Positions 1 to 10,501 of a stretch of DNA of 50,000 nt are shown one piece after another. The notes below the pieces were generated by a model. The model did not search any database and had not been told where the DNA came from. It saw only the letters and a list, made by a program, of their open reading frames with translations. Numbering within the stretch: position 1 is the stretch's first letter; each line of letters starts with the position of its first letter. Location of the stretch: positions 1 to 50,000 of the forward strand of contig NW_013652122.1 of assembly GCF_000499385.1 (NCBI RefSeq), read 5' to 3'. The position numbers were made by a program, and so were the translations under genes. Origin of the DNA: Eimeria necatrix. Lineage: Eukaryota > Apicomplexa > Conoidasida > Eucoccidiorida > Eimeriidae.

Positions 1-60
<60 letters not shown>
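1..60. repeat. (CAG)n run at left edge
   Basis: Twenty perfect CAG units on the plus strand. On the minus strand this is CTG directly after a possible donor of the adjacent minus gene, so it may lie in its first intron. Confidence 0.95.
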
Positions 61-1284
61 CCTTGCTCAAGGGAATTGCGTCTCGGACCCGCAGCTTGAG
101 GGCCCCCAAAAGAACAGCCAAAAAGACTGCCCCGCCCCCAGTACCCCCCGTTGCTGCGAGGGCCCCCGTCAGCAGCAGCAGCAGCAAACTCCCCAAGAGG
201 GCCCCCAAGGAAGCTGGCAAAACTCCCTCACAACCCAGGGCCCCCACTACTGCTTCCCAAAACGAACGGGGGGCCCCCCTGGGGGCCCCCCCGGGGGCCC
301 CCCCAGGGGCCCCCCCAGGGGCCCCCTCAGGGGCCCCCCCAGGGGCCCCCTCAGGGGCCCCCCCAGGGGCCCCCTCAGGGGCCCCTGAGGGGGCCACCCT
401 AGGGACCCCTGAGGGGGCCCCCTCAGGGGCCCCTGAGGGGGCCTCCTTGGGGGCCCCTCCGGGGGCCTCTTTAGGGGCCTCTTTGGGGGCCCCTTCAGGG
501 GCCCCCCCAGGTCCTGCTGCTGCGGCATTAGTGGGGGCCCCCTCTGGGGCTTTTGGGGCTTCTGGAGAAGCAGCTGAGCTGCTGCTGCCAGGGGCCCCTG
601 AAGGGGCCCCCATGGAGTCAGCTGCGAGGGTACTTGGGGGGGCCCCCGGTGAAGCCGCTTCAGGGGCCCCCAAGACCTCCGCAGGGGCCCCCGTGGGGCC
701 CCCTGCAGGGGCCCCTGTGGTGACCTCTGAGGGGGCCCCCGTAGGGGCCCCCCTGGGGCCCCCTGCCGGAGCCCCGGTGGGGGCCCCTGTGGGGGCCCCT
801 GTGGGGGCCCCCGTGGGGGCCCCTGAGGGGGTTTCTGGGGCCTCTTTTTCAGCCCCCAGAACAGCTCCTGGCAGGCGGTCTTGAGGGGCCCCTGGGGGGC
901 CCCTCAAGGGGGCCCCTGGAGAAGCCGGAAAAGCCATTGGAGGGGCCCCAGGGGGCCCCACAGGGGCCCCCTGAGGCCCCTCCAAAGAAGGGGGCCCCCC
1001 GGGGGCCCCTGCTGCGGGGGCCCCCGCAAGGCTTTGTGGGTTTGCTGGCTTGGCTGTGAGCGGAGCCCAAGAGGGTCCATTCTGTGGAGCTGCTGCTGCT
1101 GCTGCTGCTGCTGCAGCTGCTGCTGCTGCTGCTGCTGCAAGGCCTTCTTCCGGAGGCTGCTGTGGGCTTGAAGGCTGCAGCAGCTGTTGCTGCGGCTGCT
1201 GCTGCTGCTGTGGCTGCAGCAGCTGCTGGGCCTGCTGTTGCGGCCGTTGCTGCGGCGGCAGCCGCAGTGCATTCTGCTGCAGCA

Positions 1285-1331
<47 letters not shown>

Positions 1332-1987
1332 CCCTGCCCAGCGCCCACCAACTGGCCCTCACTTAAGGGCTGCGAGGGGCCCCCAGCCTCTAGGGGGGCC
1401 CCCCCCTCTAGGGGGGCCCCCGCTGCGCTGCCTGCAGGCCATTTTGCTGCTGCGCTTTGCTGCTGCAGCAGGGGGGCCCCTCTAAAAGCAGCAAGGGGGC
1501 CCCCCTCTCCAGGAGGCAGCCTTGAAGCAGCAGCAGCAGCAGCAGCACCAAATTCTCCTGTCAGGGGCCCCACAGGCCGAGGGGGGGCCCCCCCGGGGGC
1601 CCCACTTCCCCCGTAAGGCCCCACAGAGGGCCCCGGGGCCCCTGAGAGGGCCCTCAGCTCCTCAGATGAGCCAGCAGGGGCATTTAAACCCTCAGTGGGG
1701 GCCCCTGGGGGCCCCCCGGGGCCCCCGAGGCCCAGGGGGGCTGGAGGCTGCTGGTGTGCAGAAGACTGGGTCTTCAGGGGCCCCGGGGGCCCCTGGGGGG
1801 CCCCTGGGGCCCCTGGAATGGGCGCAGGGCGCTCCTGCTGCGCTGCAGCGCCCCAGCTGCTGGCTTTGCTGTACAGCAGCAGCTCGGGGGGCCCCTGGGC
1901 AAGGCTGAGGGCCAGCAGCAAAGGCAAAATGGCCTTCGGGGGGCCCCTGCAGCAGCCGGAGGGGCCCCAGAAGGGTTTGGGGGTCAT
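1..1987 (-). CDS. Secreted or membrane-anchored Gly-Ala-Pro-repeat protein, 5' part (continues past left edge)
   Basis: I do not recognise the family. One minus-strand frame is open from an ATG at 1985-1987 to the window edge; about 642 codons precede a possible donor (AAG|GTGCTG) at 61-62. The N-terminus resembles a signal peptide: a short polar stretch, then a hydrophobic core (ILPLLLALSLAQG), then PPELLLYSKASSWG. The middle is Gln-rich over the CAG runs near 1080-1330, then a long GAP/GPP repeat over about 240-970. Near 65-230 there is a hydrophobic stretch (GSLLLLLLTGALAA, AVFLAVLLGALKL) followed by basic RVRDAIPLSK, which could be a membrane anchor. Past position 61 the frame reads poly-Leu from the terminal CTG run, probably intron. 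A palindromic TGTACGTACA lies 18 bases upstream of the ATG. The opposite strand is also open over 63-884, so strand choice rests on the signal peptide, the anchor-like segment and non-repeat stretches such as EELRALSG. Confidence 0.5.
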
Positions 1988-2004
1988 TTGCTGGGGGAGT
2001 GGGG

Positions 2005-2014
2005 TGTACGTACA
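2005..2014. promoter_or_regulatory. Palindromic motif TGTACGTACA, copy 1
   Basis: Perfect 10-base palindrome followed by CC, 18 bases upstream of the ATG at 1987 of the minus-strand gene, so in its 5' UTR or core promoter. It is one of five exact copies, all between 2.0 and 8.0 kb. Confidence 0.5.
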
Positions 2015-2189
2015 CCTGAAGGCGCCCCGAAGGAACAGAAGAACAGGACCCGCCCTGCGAGCGGCATGGCCGGCTAGGGGGGCCCCTAATGCAAGTTTGA
2101 GTCCTTTTGCGAAAGAAAAAGCAGAAAAAAGAATTAAAAAACAAATAAATGGCGTCCGGGAGTTAGGAGGAGCTGCGCTGAGCACGGGC

Positions 2190-2199
2190 TGTACGTACA
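2190..2199. promoter_or_regulatory. Palindromic motif TGTACGTACA, copy 2
   Basis: Second copy, 176 bases beyond the first, upstream of the same minus-strand gene, in A/T-richer DNA that looks intergenic. Confidence 0.5.
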
Positions 2200-2449
2200 C
2201 CGCAGCGCCAGCTCCGCGACCGCAGCCCGCCGCAGCAATTAGTTCTTTTTTTCTTTTGTTTCTTCTTTTGCTGCAGCTTTTAATGCAATTTAATTACTTT
2301 TTCGAAGTTTTTGTCTCAAATGGACTTCTAAATTGCATGCGTTTCCTCCAAAAGCCCCAAAGAGGCGCCCGCCACCGCGTCTCTGGCCTTCTCCCGCAAC
2401 AGCGCCTCTTAGCTTTTTCTTTTAATTACCTTTAAGGGTTTTGCTTTGT

Positions 2450-2760
2450 TACTTTTTAGGGTTTAGGGTTTGCGGCTGAAGGCCTGGGCACAAGGGCTTA
2501 TCTAGGGTTTAGGGTTTACGCTTTGCTGAGGTTTGGCTTTTATTGGGTTTTGGGACTTACTTAGGGTTTAGGGTTTACTGCAAATTTAGCATTTACTGCA
2601 GCATTAGGGTTTATTGGGGGGCTCTTTAGGGTTTCGGGCTTATTTAGGGTTTACGGTTATAGGGAGTTCAGGCTGTACAGGACTTAGGGTTTGCCTAGGG
2701 TTTAGGGTTTATCTAGGGTTTGGGGGCCCGCAGGAATTAGGGTTTACTGAGGGTTTAGGA
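2450..2760 (+). repeat. Degenerate TTTAGGG telomere-like array
   Basis: Short runs of AGGGTTTAGGGTTT are interrupted by unique sequence and diverged units. No convincing coding segment was found between 2.2 and 3.3 kb, so the stretch is probably intergenic between two minus-strand genes. Confidence 0.9.
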
Positions 2761-2785
2761 AGACCCCACACTAGCCCAGCTGCGG

Positions 2786-2795
2786 TGTACGTACA
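2786..2795. promoter_or_regulatory. Palindromic motif TGTACGTACA, copy 3
   Basis: Exact copy followed by CCCC, just beyond the degenerate telomere-like array in apparently intergenic DNA. Confidence 0.45.
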
Positions 2796-3074
2796 CCCCA
2801 GACCAGCAGCAGACGCAGCAAAGCCAGAGGGGCCCAGGGGCCCCCAGGGAGGGTCCTGGGGGCCCCCTTTTGGAATTCATTAAAATAAAAAAAGCAAGTA
2901 AACCCTTTCTTAAAAGGGGGCCCCCAGCTGCTAATTTGCTGCACAACCTGTTGCCTTTGGAGGGCCCCCTGGAGGCAGGGGCCCCCTTGGCTTAGCGGGG
3001 TTTGGGGGCCCTTTTGGGTACTAGACTAAAATGAAATAAAGAGGTTTCTGGGGCCCTAGTGAGGGTTTGCCTTT

Positions 3075-3180
3075 TGTCTAGTTAGGGTTTAGGGTTTGCG
3101 ACTGAGGGGTGATAAGGGTCTACTCACGGCTTAAAGGCGAGAAGGGTTTAGGGTTTAGGGTTTAGGGTTTAGGGCTGGGG
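3075..3180 (+). repeat. TTTAGGG telomere-like repeats
   Basis: Two short TTTAGGG runs around 3085-3100 and 3147-3176, between GGGGCCCC-rich stretches and downstream of the stop codon at 3368 of the next minus-strand gene. Confidence 0.9.
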
Positions 3181-3367
3181 GCTCGGGACAACGCCTGGCC
3201 TCTGCGCCCCAGGCCCGAGGCTGCCTTGGGCCCTCTCGGCTTATACTGGGGCCCCAAAGGCCCCTCTTGGGGGCCCCCTAGGGGCTCCCGAGGGGCCCCC
3301 CAGGGGGGCCCCCAGGGCCTCATTGGGGGCCCCCTAGGGGCCCCTCACGCTGCACTCGCTGTTCATT

Positions 3368-4132
3368 CTACAGCAGGAGTTTGCTGCTGCGCTGCTGCTC
3401 TGAGGGCCCCACTTTCAGCCCTGAGGGGGCCCCTGGGGCCCCTCCTGCAGTGCCCCCGGGGGCCCTGGGGGGCCCCCCTGGGAGGCCCTCTAGTGGGTAC
3501 TGAGGAGCTCTGGGGGCCCCTGCGGGGCCCCCAGCAAAGCCTTGTAGGGGGTACTGAAGGGTAGAAGGGGCCCCAGGGGGGCCCCCTGCCCCAGGGGGGC
3601 CCCCTGCAAAGCGTTCTAGAGGGTACTGAGGGCTAGAGGGGCCCCCCGGGGGGCCCCCTGGGAGACCCTGGAAAGGGTACTTGGGGGCCCTTCCCAGCTG
3701 CCGCTGGGGCCCCAAAGGGGCCTCTGGAAAGCCACTAAGAAGAGGCTCTCCTGCATCTAAAAGGGCATAATCGAGGGCAGTGGAGGGGGGCCCCCTGGGT
3801 ACTGGGGGCCCCGTGGGTACTGGGGGCCCCCTTGTTGGGTTAGCTGGGGCCTCCTGGCCCCCCATTTCCGCTGCCTCTTCTGCCGGGGGCAGCGCGGAGC
3901 CGGGGGGGGCCCCCGCAGCAGCAGCAGCAGGCGCAGCAGCAGCAGAAGCCGCAGCAGCAGCAGCTGCTGCTGCTTCGAGTTCAAACTTGCGCTGCAGCTG
4001 CTGCAGCGAAAGAGCAGCAGAAGTCCCCCCCTTGTGGGGATCGGGCAACTCCCAAGCCCCCAAAATGGAGCCTTCGGGAGACAGCAGGAAGCCAGTGTCT
4101 GCAGCAAACAGCAACGCCAAACCCCTGCAGCT

Positions 4133-4180
<48 letters not shown>

Positions 4181-4283
4181 ACAACAGCAGCAGCAGCAGT
4201 GGTGACGCCAACAGCAACAGCAACAGCACAATCGGCAGCAGCAGCGCCAGCAGCAACGCTAGCAACCGCAGCAACAGCAGCAA

Positions 4284-4348
<65 letters not shown>

Positions 4349-4847
4349 TGGGCTGCTGTGCTGCAGACCTTGTTTGAGGACAAGGGTGTGGCCTCTGCTG
4401 AGAGACAGCAGCGTCTCCCTCGAAGTCAAACTGCGCGCTGCGTCTTCGACTCTAAAGAGGTGTTCTTCCCCGGGAGGCAGCTGCAGCAGCAGCGCAGCGC
4501 AGCAGCAAGACGCAGCCGCAGCTGCAGCAGCAGCAGCAGCAGCAGCAGCGGCAGCGGCAGCAGCGGCAGCAGCGCAGCGCTGCAGCAGCAGGCCGCGTCA
4601 CCTCTGGCCCCAAGCCTCTTGCTGCGGGGCCTGCAGCAGCAGTGGACCACTGGTCACCACGCTGCAGCAGCAATGGACCACTGGTCACCACGCTGCAGCA
4701 GCAATGGACCACTGGGGCCTCACCTGCAAAACGAGGGCCCCCAGCAGCGCCAGCTGCTGCAGCGGGAGGGCCCTGAGCTCAGAAATGTCTGCTGGCCTTG
4801 CAGCAAAAGCAGAGACAAGAAACACTTTGGAGCTGTCCCAGCTGGCC

Positions 4848-4892
<45 letters not shown>

Positions 4893-5145
4893 CCGGGGCC
4901 CCCGGGGTCCTCCCTCAGGGGCCCCAGAAGACTCCCGTCTTTAGCCCCCCACCCCAGCGCCGAGGCCCCCTGGAGCAGCCCCTCTGGGGGCCCCCCAGGG
5001 GGCCCCCCGGGGGGCCCCCCGGGGGGCCCCTCGGGAGGGGCCCCCGGGGGCCTCCTGGGGGGCCTCCCCGGGGGGCCCCCGGGGGGGCCCCCTCGCTCCC
5101 AGGGGGCCCCCCTTCTCTCCAGAAACACCAGGGGGGCCTCCGAGA
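3368..5145 (-). CDS. Unrecognised protein, minus strand, at least three exons
   Basis: No family recognised. Exon at about 4724-5145 reads SEAPLVFLERRGAPWERGG, then GPP repeats and poly-Ala, then SKVFLVSAFAARPADISEL ending ALVLQ at donor CAG|GTGAGG. The next exon, 4369-4480, starts in phase after a CTG-run acceptor and reads LPPGEEHLFRVEDAARSL and GHTLVLKQ. The last exon, from about 4124 to the stop at 3368, reads LALLFAADTGFLLSPEGS, then an Ala-rich stretch, then repeats of the type PKYPFQGLPGGPP and PQYPLEGLPGGPP. The first two exons join in phase 0; the junction to the last exon is off by one base in my model, so a small exon or another splice site is missing. The 5' end is not defined: 5150-5450 holds pyrimidine-rich sense sequence but no clear start. 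Confidence 0.5.
4139..4347. repeat. CAG-rich tracts inside the minus-strand gene
   Basis: Two long CAG-rich blocks (4137-4199 and 4261-4347) separated by CAA-interrupted sequence. They lie between the 4369-4480 exon and the last exon and are read as CTG on the sense strand, so they are best placed in an intron. A threefold 30-base repeat built on TGGACCACTGG lies at about 4634-4713 in the preceding intron. Confidence 0.8.
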
Positions 5146-5448
5146 CTGCGCAGCAGCAGCAGCAGCAGCAGCAGCAAACCGCAGCAAAGGGGCAGCAGCA
5201 GCTGAGGGGCCCCTGCTGCTGCGCATGCACTTCGAGTGTACAGACACCGGAGGGAGCAGCAAAAAGCCCCGAAAAAGAAAAAGACAAAAAAGAAATAAAA
5301 TTAAATTAGCGGAAAAGGAGACAGAAAAGCAACAAAGAAAGAGTCTAAAGAAAAAGAAATAAAAACAGTAAAACCATTTGCAGCAAAGAGGAAAGAGAGG
5401 GCCTTGGGAATCGGTAAGAAGAAGCAGCGCGGGAGAGAGCCACAGCAA

Positions 5449-5655
5449 GGGTTTAGGGTTTAGGGTTTAGGGTTTAGGGTTTAGGGTTTTGCAAACCCTC
5501 CGCCCTAGAGCCCCTGGGCCCCAAGCACTAAACCCCGAACCCTAAACCCCAAACCCTAAACCCCAAACCCAAAACCCTAAACCCCAAACCCTAAACCCCA
5601 AACCCTAAACCCCAAACCCTAAACCCTAAACCCTAAACCCTAAACCCTAGTCCCC
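5449..5655. repeat. Head-to-head telomere-like arrays (TTTAGGG then CCCTAAA)
   Basis: About six TTTAGGG units at 5449-5487 are followed, after roughly 40 bases of unique sequence, by CCCTAAA units from about 5525 to 5650, including several CCCCAAA variants. The stop codon of the next minus-strand gene lies 9 bases further on, at 5664. Confidence 0.95.
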
Positions 5656-5663
5656 ACGAAGAC

Positions 5664-5802
5664 CTAACCGCCCAAAGAGGGCTCACGTTTTGCTGCTGTC
5701 ATCAAAGTGCCCACTGCAGCAACACAGCCCAGAGTGATGCTGAGGGCCCCCCCCACGGCCAGCAGCCACAGCAGCACTCCAGAGGAGGGTTTACCCTGCA
5801 GC

Positions 5803-5843
<41 letters not shown>

Positions 5844-6266
5844 TCCTGCTGCACTCTGTGGGGCCCCCCGAGGCGCTGCTGCTCCCCCAAGCGGGGGCCC
5901 CGGGGCCCCTCGGGCTAGCTGCGCATGCAGAGGGTCACAGAGGGGCTTTTGCTGCTGCTGCACTTACCCCTGGGGCCCCTGGGGGGCCCTGGGGGCCCCC
6001 CCCTCTGGGGTCCTGGGGGCCCCCCGAGGGGCCCCCTTCGTGAGGGGGCCCCCGGAGACCCGAGACTTTCCGGCAAAGGGGGGGCCCCCCAGGCCCCAGC
6101 AGCAACTCTTCTTGCTGCTTTGCTGCTGCTGCGGGCCCCTCGCCCCCCCCCCCGGGGCCCCCGGGGCCCCCGGGGCCCCGGGGGCCCCCAGGGGAAGAGG
6201 GGCCCCTGCAGCTGGCGGAGAAGGGTACTGAGGCGAGGCGGCCTGCGACACAGCAGCAGCAGCAGC

Positions 6267-6320
<54 letters not shown>

Positions 6321-6451
6321 TGAGTTGCCACACTAGCTGCTGCAGCAACTCACGAGACGGCGCCAGCCGAGGCAGCAGATCCCGCAGACTTCGCGGCTGC
6401 GATATGCTGCGGGGCTTCGACGGAGAGCAGCAGCCCTCAGCAGCAGCAGCA

Positions 6452-6482
<31 letters not shown>

Positions 6483-6660
6483 ATATGGGCGTCTCGCGTT
6501 CCAGCCCCAGGTGCTGCTGCGGCTGCGGCTCTTGCTGCTGCTGCTGCTTCTGCTGCAGCAGCAGCCGCTGGCTGGGCGGGGTTGAGGGCTGTGTCTTTTC
6601 CTCCGCATGTTCTTGAAAAGCCAAAGGGCCCAAAAGGTCATTTAGGCGAGGGGCTTTGAT

Positions 6661-6700
<40 letters not shown>

Positions 6701-7233
6701 GGGGCCTCGGGGGCCAGGGGCCCCACAGCTGCGGGGGAAAGGCGGCTACCGTCGGAGGCCTGAGTAGTTCCTGCTGCTGCTGCTTCCTCTGGGCTCTGCT
6801 GCTGCAGCACTGAGGGGCCCCTAGGCCCCCGCTGCAGCTGCTGCCGCCCCCTGGGGGGGGCCCTCTTCTGGGGCTGCGGCACGAGGGGGGCCCCCGGGGG
6901 GCCCCCAGCAGGGCATCGGGCGGGGCTCGCGGGGGCCCCCCTGCAGGGAGTGCTGGGGGGCCCCCCAGGGGGGCCCCCCGGGGGGCCCCCCGGGGGCCCC
7001 GGGGAACAGCTCCCCGGGGGCAATTCAAAAGGAGAAACAAAACGCTCCGCCGCTCCCTCTGCTTCCTGGGGCAAAGGCCGCGGCATTGTGGGGCCCCTGG
7101 AGCCTGGGGGGCCCCCCTGGCTTGTGTGGGCCTTGGCTGGGGCGCAGCAGCCCTGGCAGCGCCTGGGGCTGCTGCTGCAGCGGGAGAAGCAGCCTGGGGG
7201 ACCCCGCAAGGGCCCCAACAGCCCCCGGGACAC
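5664..7233 (-). CDS. Gln- and Pro-rich protein with a C-terminal membrane segment
   Basis: Not recognised. The main exon (7233 to about 6325) encodes AERFVSPFELPPG, a GPP repeat, a Gln-rich part with IKAPRLNDLLGPLAFQEHAE and SQPRSLRDLLPRLAPSREL, then enters CTG/CAG runs that are probably intronic. A middle exon (about 5966-6243) is mostly GAP/GPP and ends at a strong donor, GTAAGT. The last exon starts after GCGCAG near 5922 and ends at TAG 5664-5666; after poly-Ala it reads SGVLLWLLAVGGALSITLG, a clear transmembrane segment, then VGTLMTAAKREPSLGG. The layout suggests a long low-complexity domain with a single C-terminal anchor. The start (ATG 7233, or a later Met) and the phase of the first junction are unresolved. 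Confidence 0.5.
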
Positions 7234-7333
7234 ACAAGGGGCTGCAGCAGCAGCAGAGGGCCTCAGAGATAGCTGCTGCGGCCAAGAAAAAGTGCTTCTG
7301 GGGGCCCCCGGTGGCTGCAGCGAAGCAAAAGGC

Positions 7334-7832
7334 TAGCTAGGGTCACCTGCGCAGGCCTGGGGGCTCATTATTAGTCCTTCTCGGCCCCCCTTTAGGTTAT
7401 TTTTGCTGAAAATATCTTTTAATTGAAAATATTGAGAAAGAGAAGGAGGCAAAACCCCGAAAATGCCGCTGGCAGCGGATGGTGACGCCCGCGCCCACAA
7501 TAGCCCTGGCGGGGGAGCCGGTGGGTTCCCTGCTCTGTGTGAGGCCCCGCGCAGTCTTTTTCGCCGTTTTAATTTCAATTTTATTTATTTTTATTCTTTT
7601 AAATGAAATACTACAATTAAAAACAGAAACTAAACGACTTCGCGGGCGTTCAGGCCGCGCGCAGGCGGGGCCTCGGGGTCACCGGCCGCTGCGAGCTGTC
7701 CGCTGGACCTGTACGTACACCCCAGCTCCCTAGCTCGAACAGTCTTTCTAATATGTTCAAAAACAAAACATTTATTTTTTATTTGTCATTTTTTGAGTTG
7801 TTGAGCCGATTTCACTGCAATTTCAGCCCCTT
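7334..7832. other. A/T-richer intergenic stretch
   Basis: About 500 bases of mixed A/T-rich sequence upstream of the minus-strand gene ending at 5664, without a supported exon. A TGTACGTACA palindrome lies at 7710-7719. It most likely holds that gene's promoter. Confidence 0.5.
7710..7719. promoter_or_regulatory. Palindromic motif TGTACGTACA, copy 4
   Basis: Exact copy followed by CCCCAGCTCC, in A/T-rich DNA upstream of the minus-strand gene ending at 5664. Confidence 0.45.
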
Positions 7833-8114
7833 TTGCCGGCTCCCTTACCCGCAGCCAGCAGCCCCCCCGCCAATGCTGCAGCAGCAGCAGCAGCAGCAGC
7901 GGCAGCAGCACAAGCAGCAGTAGGATACAAAATGGGGCCCCACAGCTTCAGGCCTGGCGCCCCACAGCTGCTGCCACGCCCTTCAGGTGTACGTACAGCC
8001 CACAGAGTCACTGCCAGTCGCGCTTTGCTGCAGAACTCCAGAAAGGCCGCAAATGGCGGCCCCACACTTTCTCTGCCAAAAGCTTATGGCCCCACACTAG
8101 CAGATAGAGGCATG

Positions 8115-8176
<62 letters not shown>

Positions 8177-8504
8177 ACAGCCCTGCTTATGTGCAAAGAG
8201 CTGCGAGGCCAGAGTTCTATTCTACTTTGTCTCTGTACGAGCAGCAGCAAAAACGCTGCGGGCGGCCTGAAGGCCCCGCAGCTGCAGCAGCAGCTGCTGC
8301 TGCAGCTGCTGCTGCAGCTGCTGCTGCAGCTGCTGCTGCCTCGAAGTCACATAGGGGCCCCCCTGGGCTGCTGCTCTGTAGGATGCAGCTAGCTGCTGCT
8401 GCTTTTTCTTTTTCTTTTCTCCCCCGGCTGCGTCTTGCATGCAGCATATTGCTGCTGAACAAATCTTGTGTCTCTGCCTAAGAAATAATCTACTCTGTTT
8501 ACCC

Positions 8505-8553
<49 letters not shown>

Positions 8554-8810
8554 CGGCAGGAGAGCGAGCTCGCTGCAGCAGCGGCAGCAGCAACTGCCTA
8601 CGCAGCAGCAGCAACTGTGAGGCCAGAAGGTCCACCCCACAGGGCGTTCGGCTGCCACTAGCAGCAGCAGCAAAGACAGAGCGGGCCACCCGCTGTCTGC
8701 TGCTGCAGCAGCTGCTGCAGAAGCAGGTTGCTGCAGCAGCTGCTGCAGCAGCTGCTGCAGCAGCTGCTGCAGCGGCGACCAGCAAAGCCTGTGACAGCTG
8801 CTTCGGCTGC
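7833..8810. repeat. CAG/CTG cluster without a supported gene
   Basis: Contains a CAG run (7880-7918), a long CTG run (8117-8174), a CTGCAG-type run (8280-8338), another CTG run (8506-8550) and a CAGCTG block (8700-8773). Frames open on both strands are poly-Ala, poly-Cys or poly-Gln shadows. Unique segments between the runs show no conserved domain or matching exon phases. Confidence 0.6.
7988..7997. promoter_or_regulatory. Palindromic motif TGTACGTACA, copy 5
   Basis: Fifth exact copy, 278 bases from copy 4, followed by GCC rather than CCC. Confidence 0.4.
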
Positions 8811-8869
8811 TGCCCATGGGCAGTATCTTCCGTGCTGCGATCCCGAACTTCCTGCTTAAATCTCCTTCC

Positions 8870-9000
8870 TTATTTCTGTTTAAATTATATTTCTATTTTA
8901 ATTTCTATTTCTCTTTTTATTTCCATTTTTATTTCTATTTCCATTTCCACTTTCATTTCTGCTTTGATTTCCTTCTCTAATTCCGTTTGTGCCTCTCCTG
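8870..9000. other. Plus-strand pyrimidine-rich tract
   Basis: About 120 bases of TTTATTTCTATTTCC-type repeats, almost free of G, followed by unique sequence up to the EBP2 stop at 9357. It would lie in the 3' flank of EBP2, where the sense strand is purine-rich. No gene is seen here. Confidence 0.7.
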
Positions 9001-9356
9001 GGCTAGGAGTCGCTCTGGGGGCCCCCCAGGGCCCCCGAGGGCCCCCCGCAGGTGTGTTATGTGGGTTTGCTGCTGCAGTTTGTGGGGCGTCTTTGGAGTC
9101 TTGTTTGCTTTTTGTGTTTATTAGGGGCCCCCAGCATTTGTGGGGTTGGCTATTGGCTAGCTGGGAGTGTTTATAAGTCCTAAAAAAGGGTTTTGTTTGT
9201 CTTGGGGGCCCCCCTTGCTGCGTTGCTGAGTCCGCTGCTGCTTGCTGCAGCGCAGCGTAAGCTAAGCAGCTGCTGCTGCAGCTGCTGCTATAGCTGCTGC
9301 TGCTGCTGCAGCTGCTGCTGCAGCTGCTGCTGCAGCTGCTGCTGCTGCTGCTGCAG

Positions 9357-9568
9357 CTAAGCAAGCCTCTTCTTCTTGCGGGGGCCCTTCTTGGCTCCCC
9401 GTGCAGAGCGGGGGCCCCGCTTGGTGGGTTTGCCCTTTCTCCTGCTGCCTTTGCTGCTGCCTTTGCTGCTGCTGCTGCTGCTGCTGCTGGGGTTCCTCTG
9501 GGGGCCCCCCGGGCGCTGCAGCTGCTTGAAGCTGCGTCCGTGGTTGGGCAGCAGGCCCTGGGCCCCCC

Positions 9569-9600
<32 letters not shown>

Positions 9601-9791
9601 AGCCCCAAGAGCCACTGGTCAAAGGCCTCTTCTGCTTCCTGCTGCGGGGCCCCGCTGCTGCGGGCTTGCTGCCTGCTGCTGCGCCACTGCTGAATGGCCT
9701 TGAGCTGCAGATTGCGTCTGCGAGCAGCTTCCTGCTGCTGCACGACTTGGTGGCCGCTGAGGCGGTTGAACTTGCGGTTGAAGCTGCGGTT

Positions 9792-9828
<37 letters not shown>

Positions 9829-10234
9829 GCCTCCAGCTGCGCACGCACCCGCCCCATTTGCTGCTCACTCTTCAACATCTCCGCCAAATAATCTCCAGGT
9901 CTGCTGAACTGCAGCCCCACGGCCCGCAGCCGCGCCAGCGCCACCGGCGCAGTCGCCTGCAGCAAACTCGCGCTGCAGCAGCAGCAGCAGCAGCAGCAGC
10001 AGGTGAGCGCGCGCAGCAGCAGCAGCAGCAGGTGTGCGCGCGCAGCAGCAGCGGCAGCAGCGGCAAAGGCAAGGCTAAAGGAGCGGGAGGAAGCACCGGA
10101 GGAAGAGCAGGGGGAGTGCAGAAGAAGCAGCAGCAGGAAGAGGAGCAGCAGCAGCAGCAGGAGCAGCAGCAGCAGCGCACAAGAAGCAGCACGAAGAGGA
10201 GAAAAAGCAGCAGAGCAGCAGCAGCAGGACAACT

Positions 10235-10265
<31 letters not shown>

Positions 10266-10325
10266 TACAAGCGGGCCTCCCTCTTGAGATCGTCCAAAGT
10301 TTCTTCTGCTTCCTTCCCATCTTCC

Positions 10326-10363
<38 letters not shown>

Positions 10364-10461
10364 GCTGACCACAATGGCCAGAGTCTCCACAAAAGGCACT
10401 CGCCGCATTCCCGGCGGCGGCTCGTACTTCAGCTCCTCCAGCTTCTGCAGCAAAGCTGCAC

Positions 10462-10501
<40 letters not shown>

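Noticed and set aside
63..884. Plus-strand 273-codon Gly-Ala-Pro frame starting MLKGIASRTRSL
   Set aside because: It is antisense to the minus-strand frame that carries a signal peptide and an anchor-like segment. Its openness follows from the self-complementary GGGGCCCC repeat.
4374..5362. Plus-strand frames of 311 and 442 codons
   Set aside because: They are poly-Ser/Ala/Gln readings of CAG runs. The minus strand has phase-matched exons with good donors in the same region.
7479..7733. Small plus-strand frame with a hydrophobic stretch (FFAVLISILFIFILL)
   Set aside because: The hydrophobic part comes from an A/T-rich tract and the frame ends across a TGTACGTACA motif. No conserved content or splice partner.
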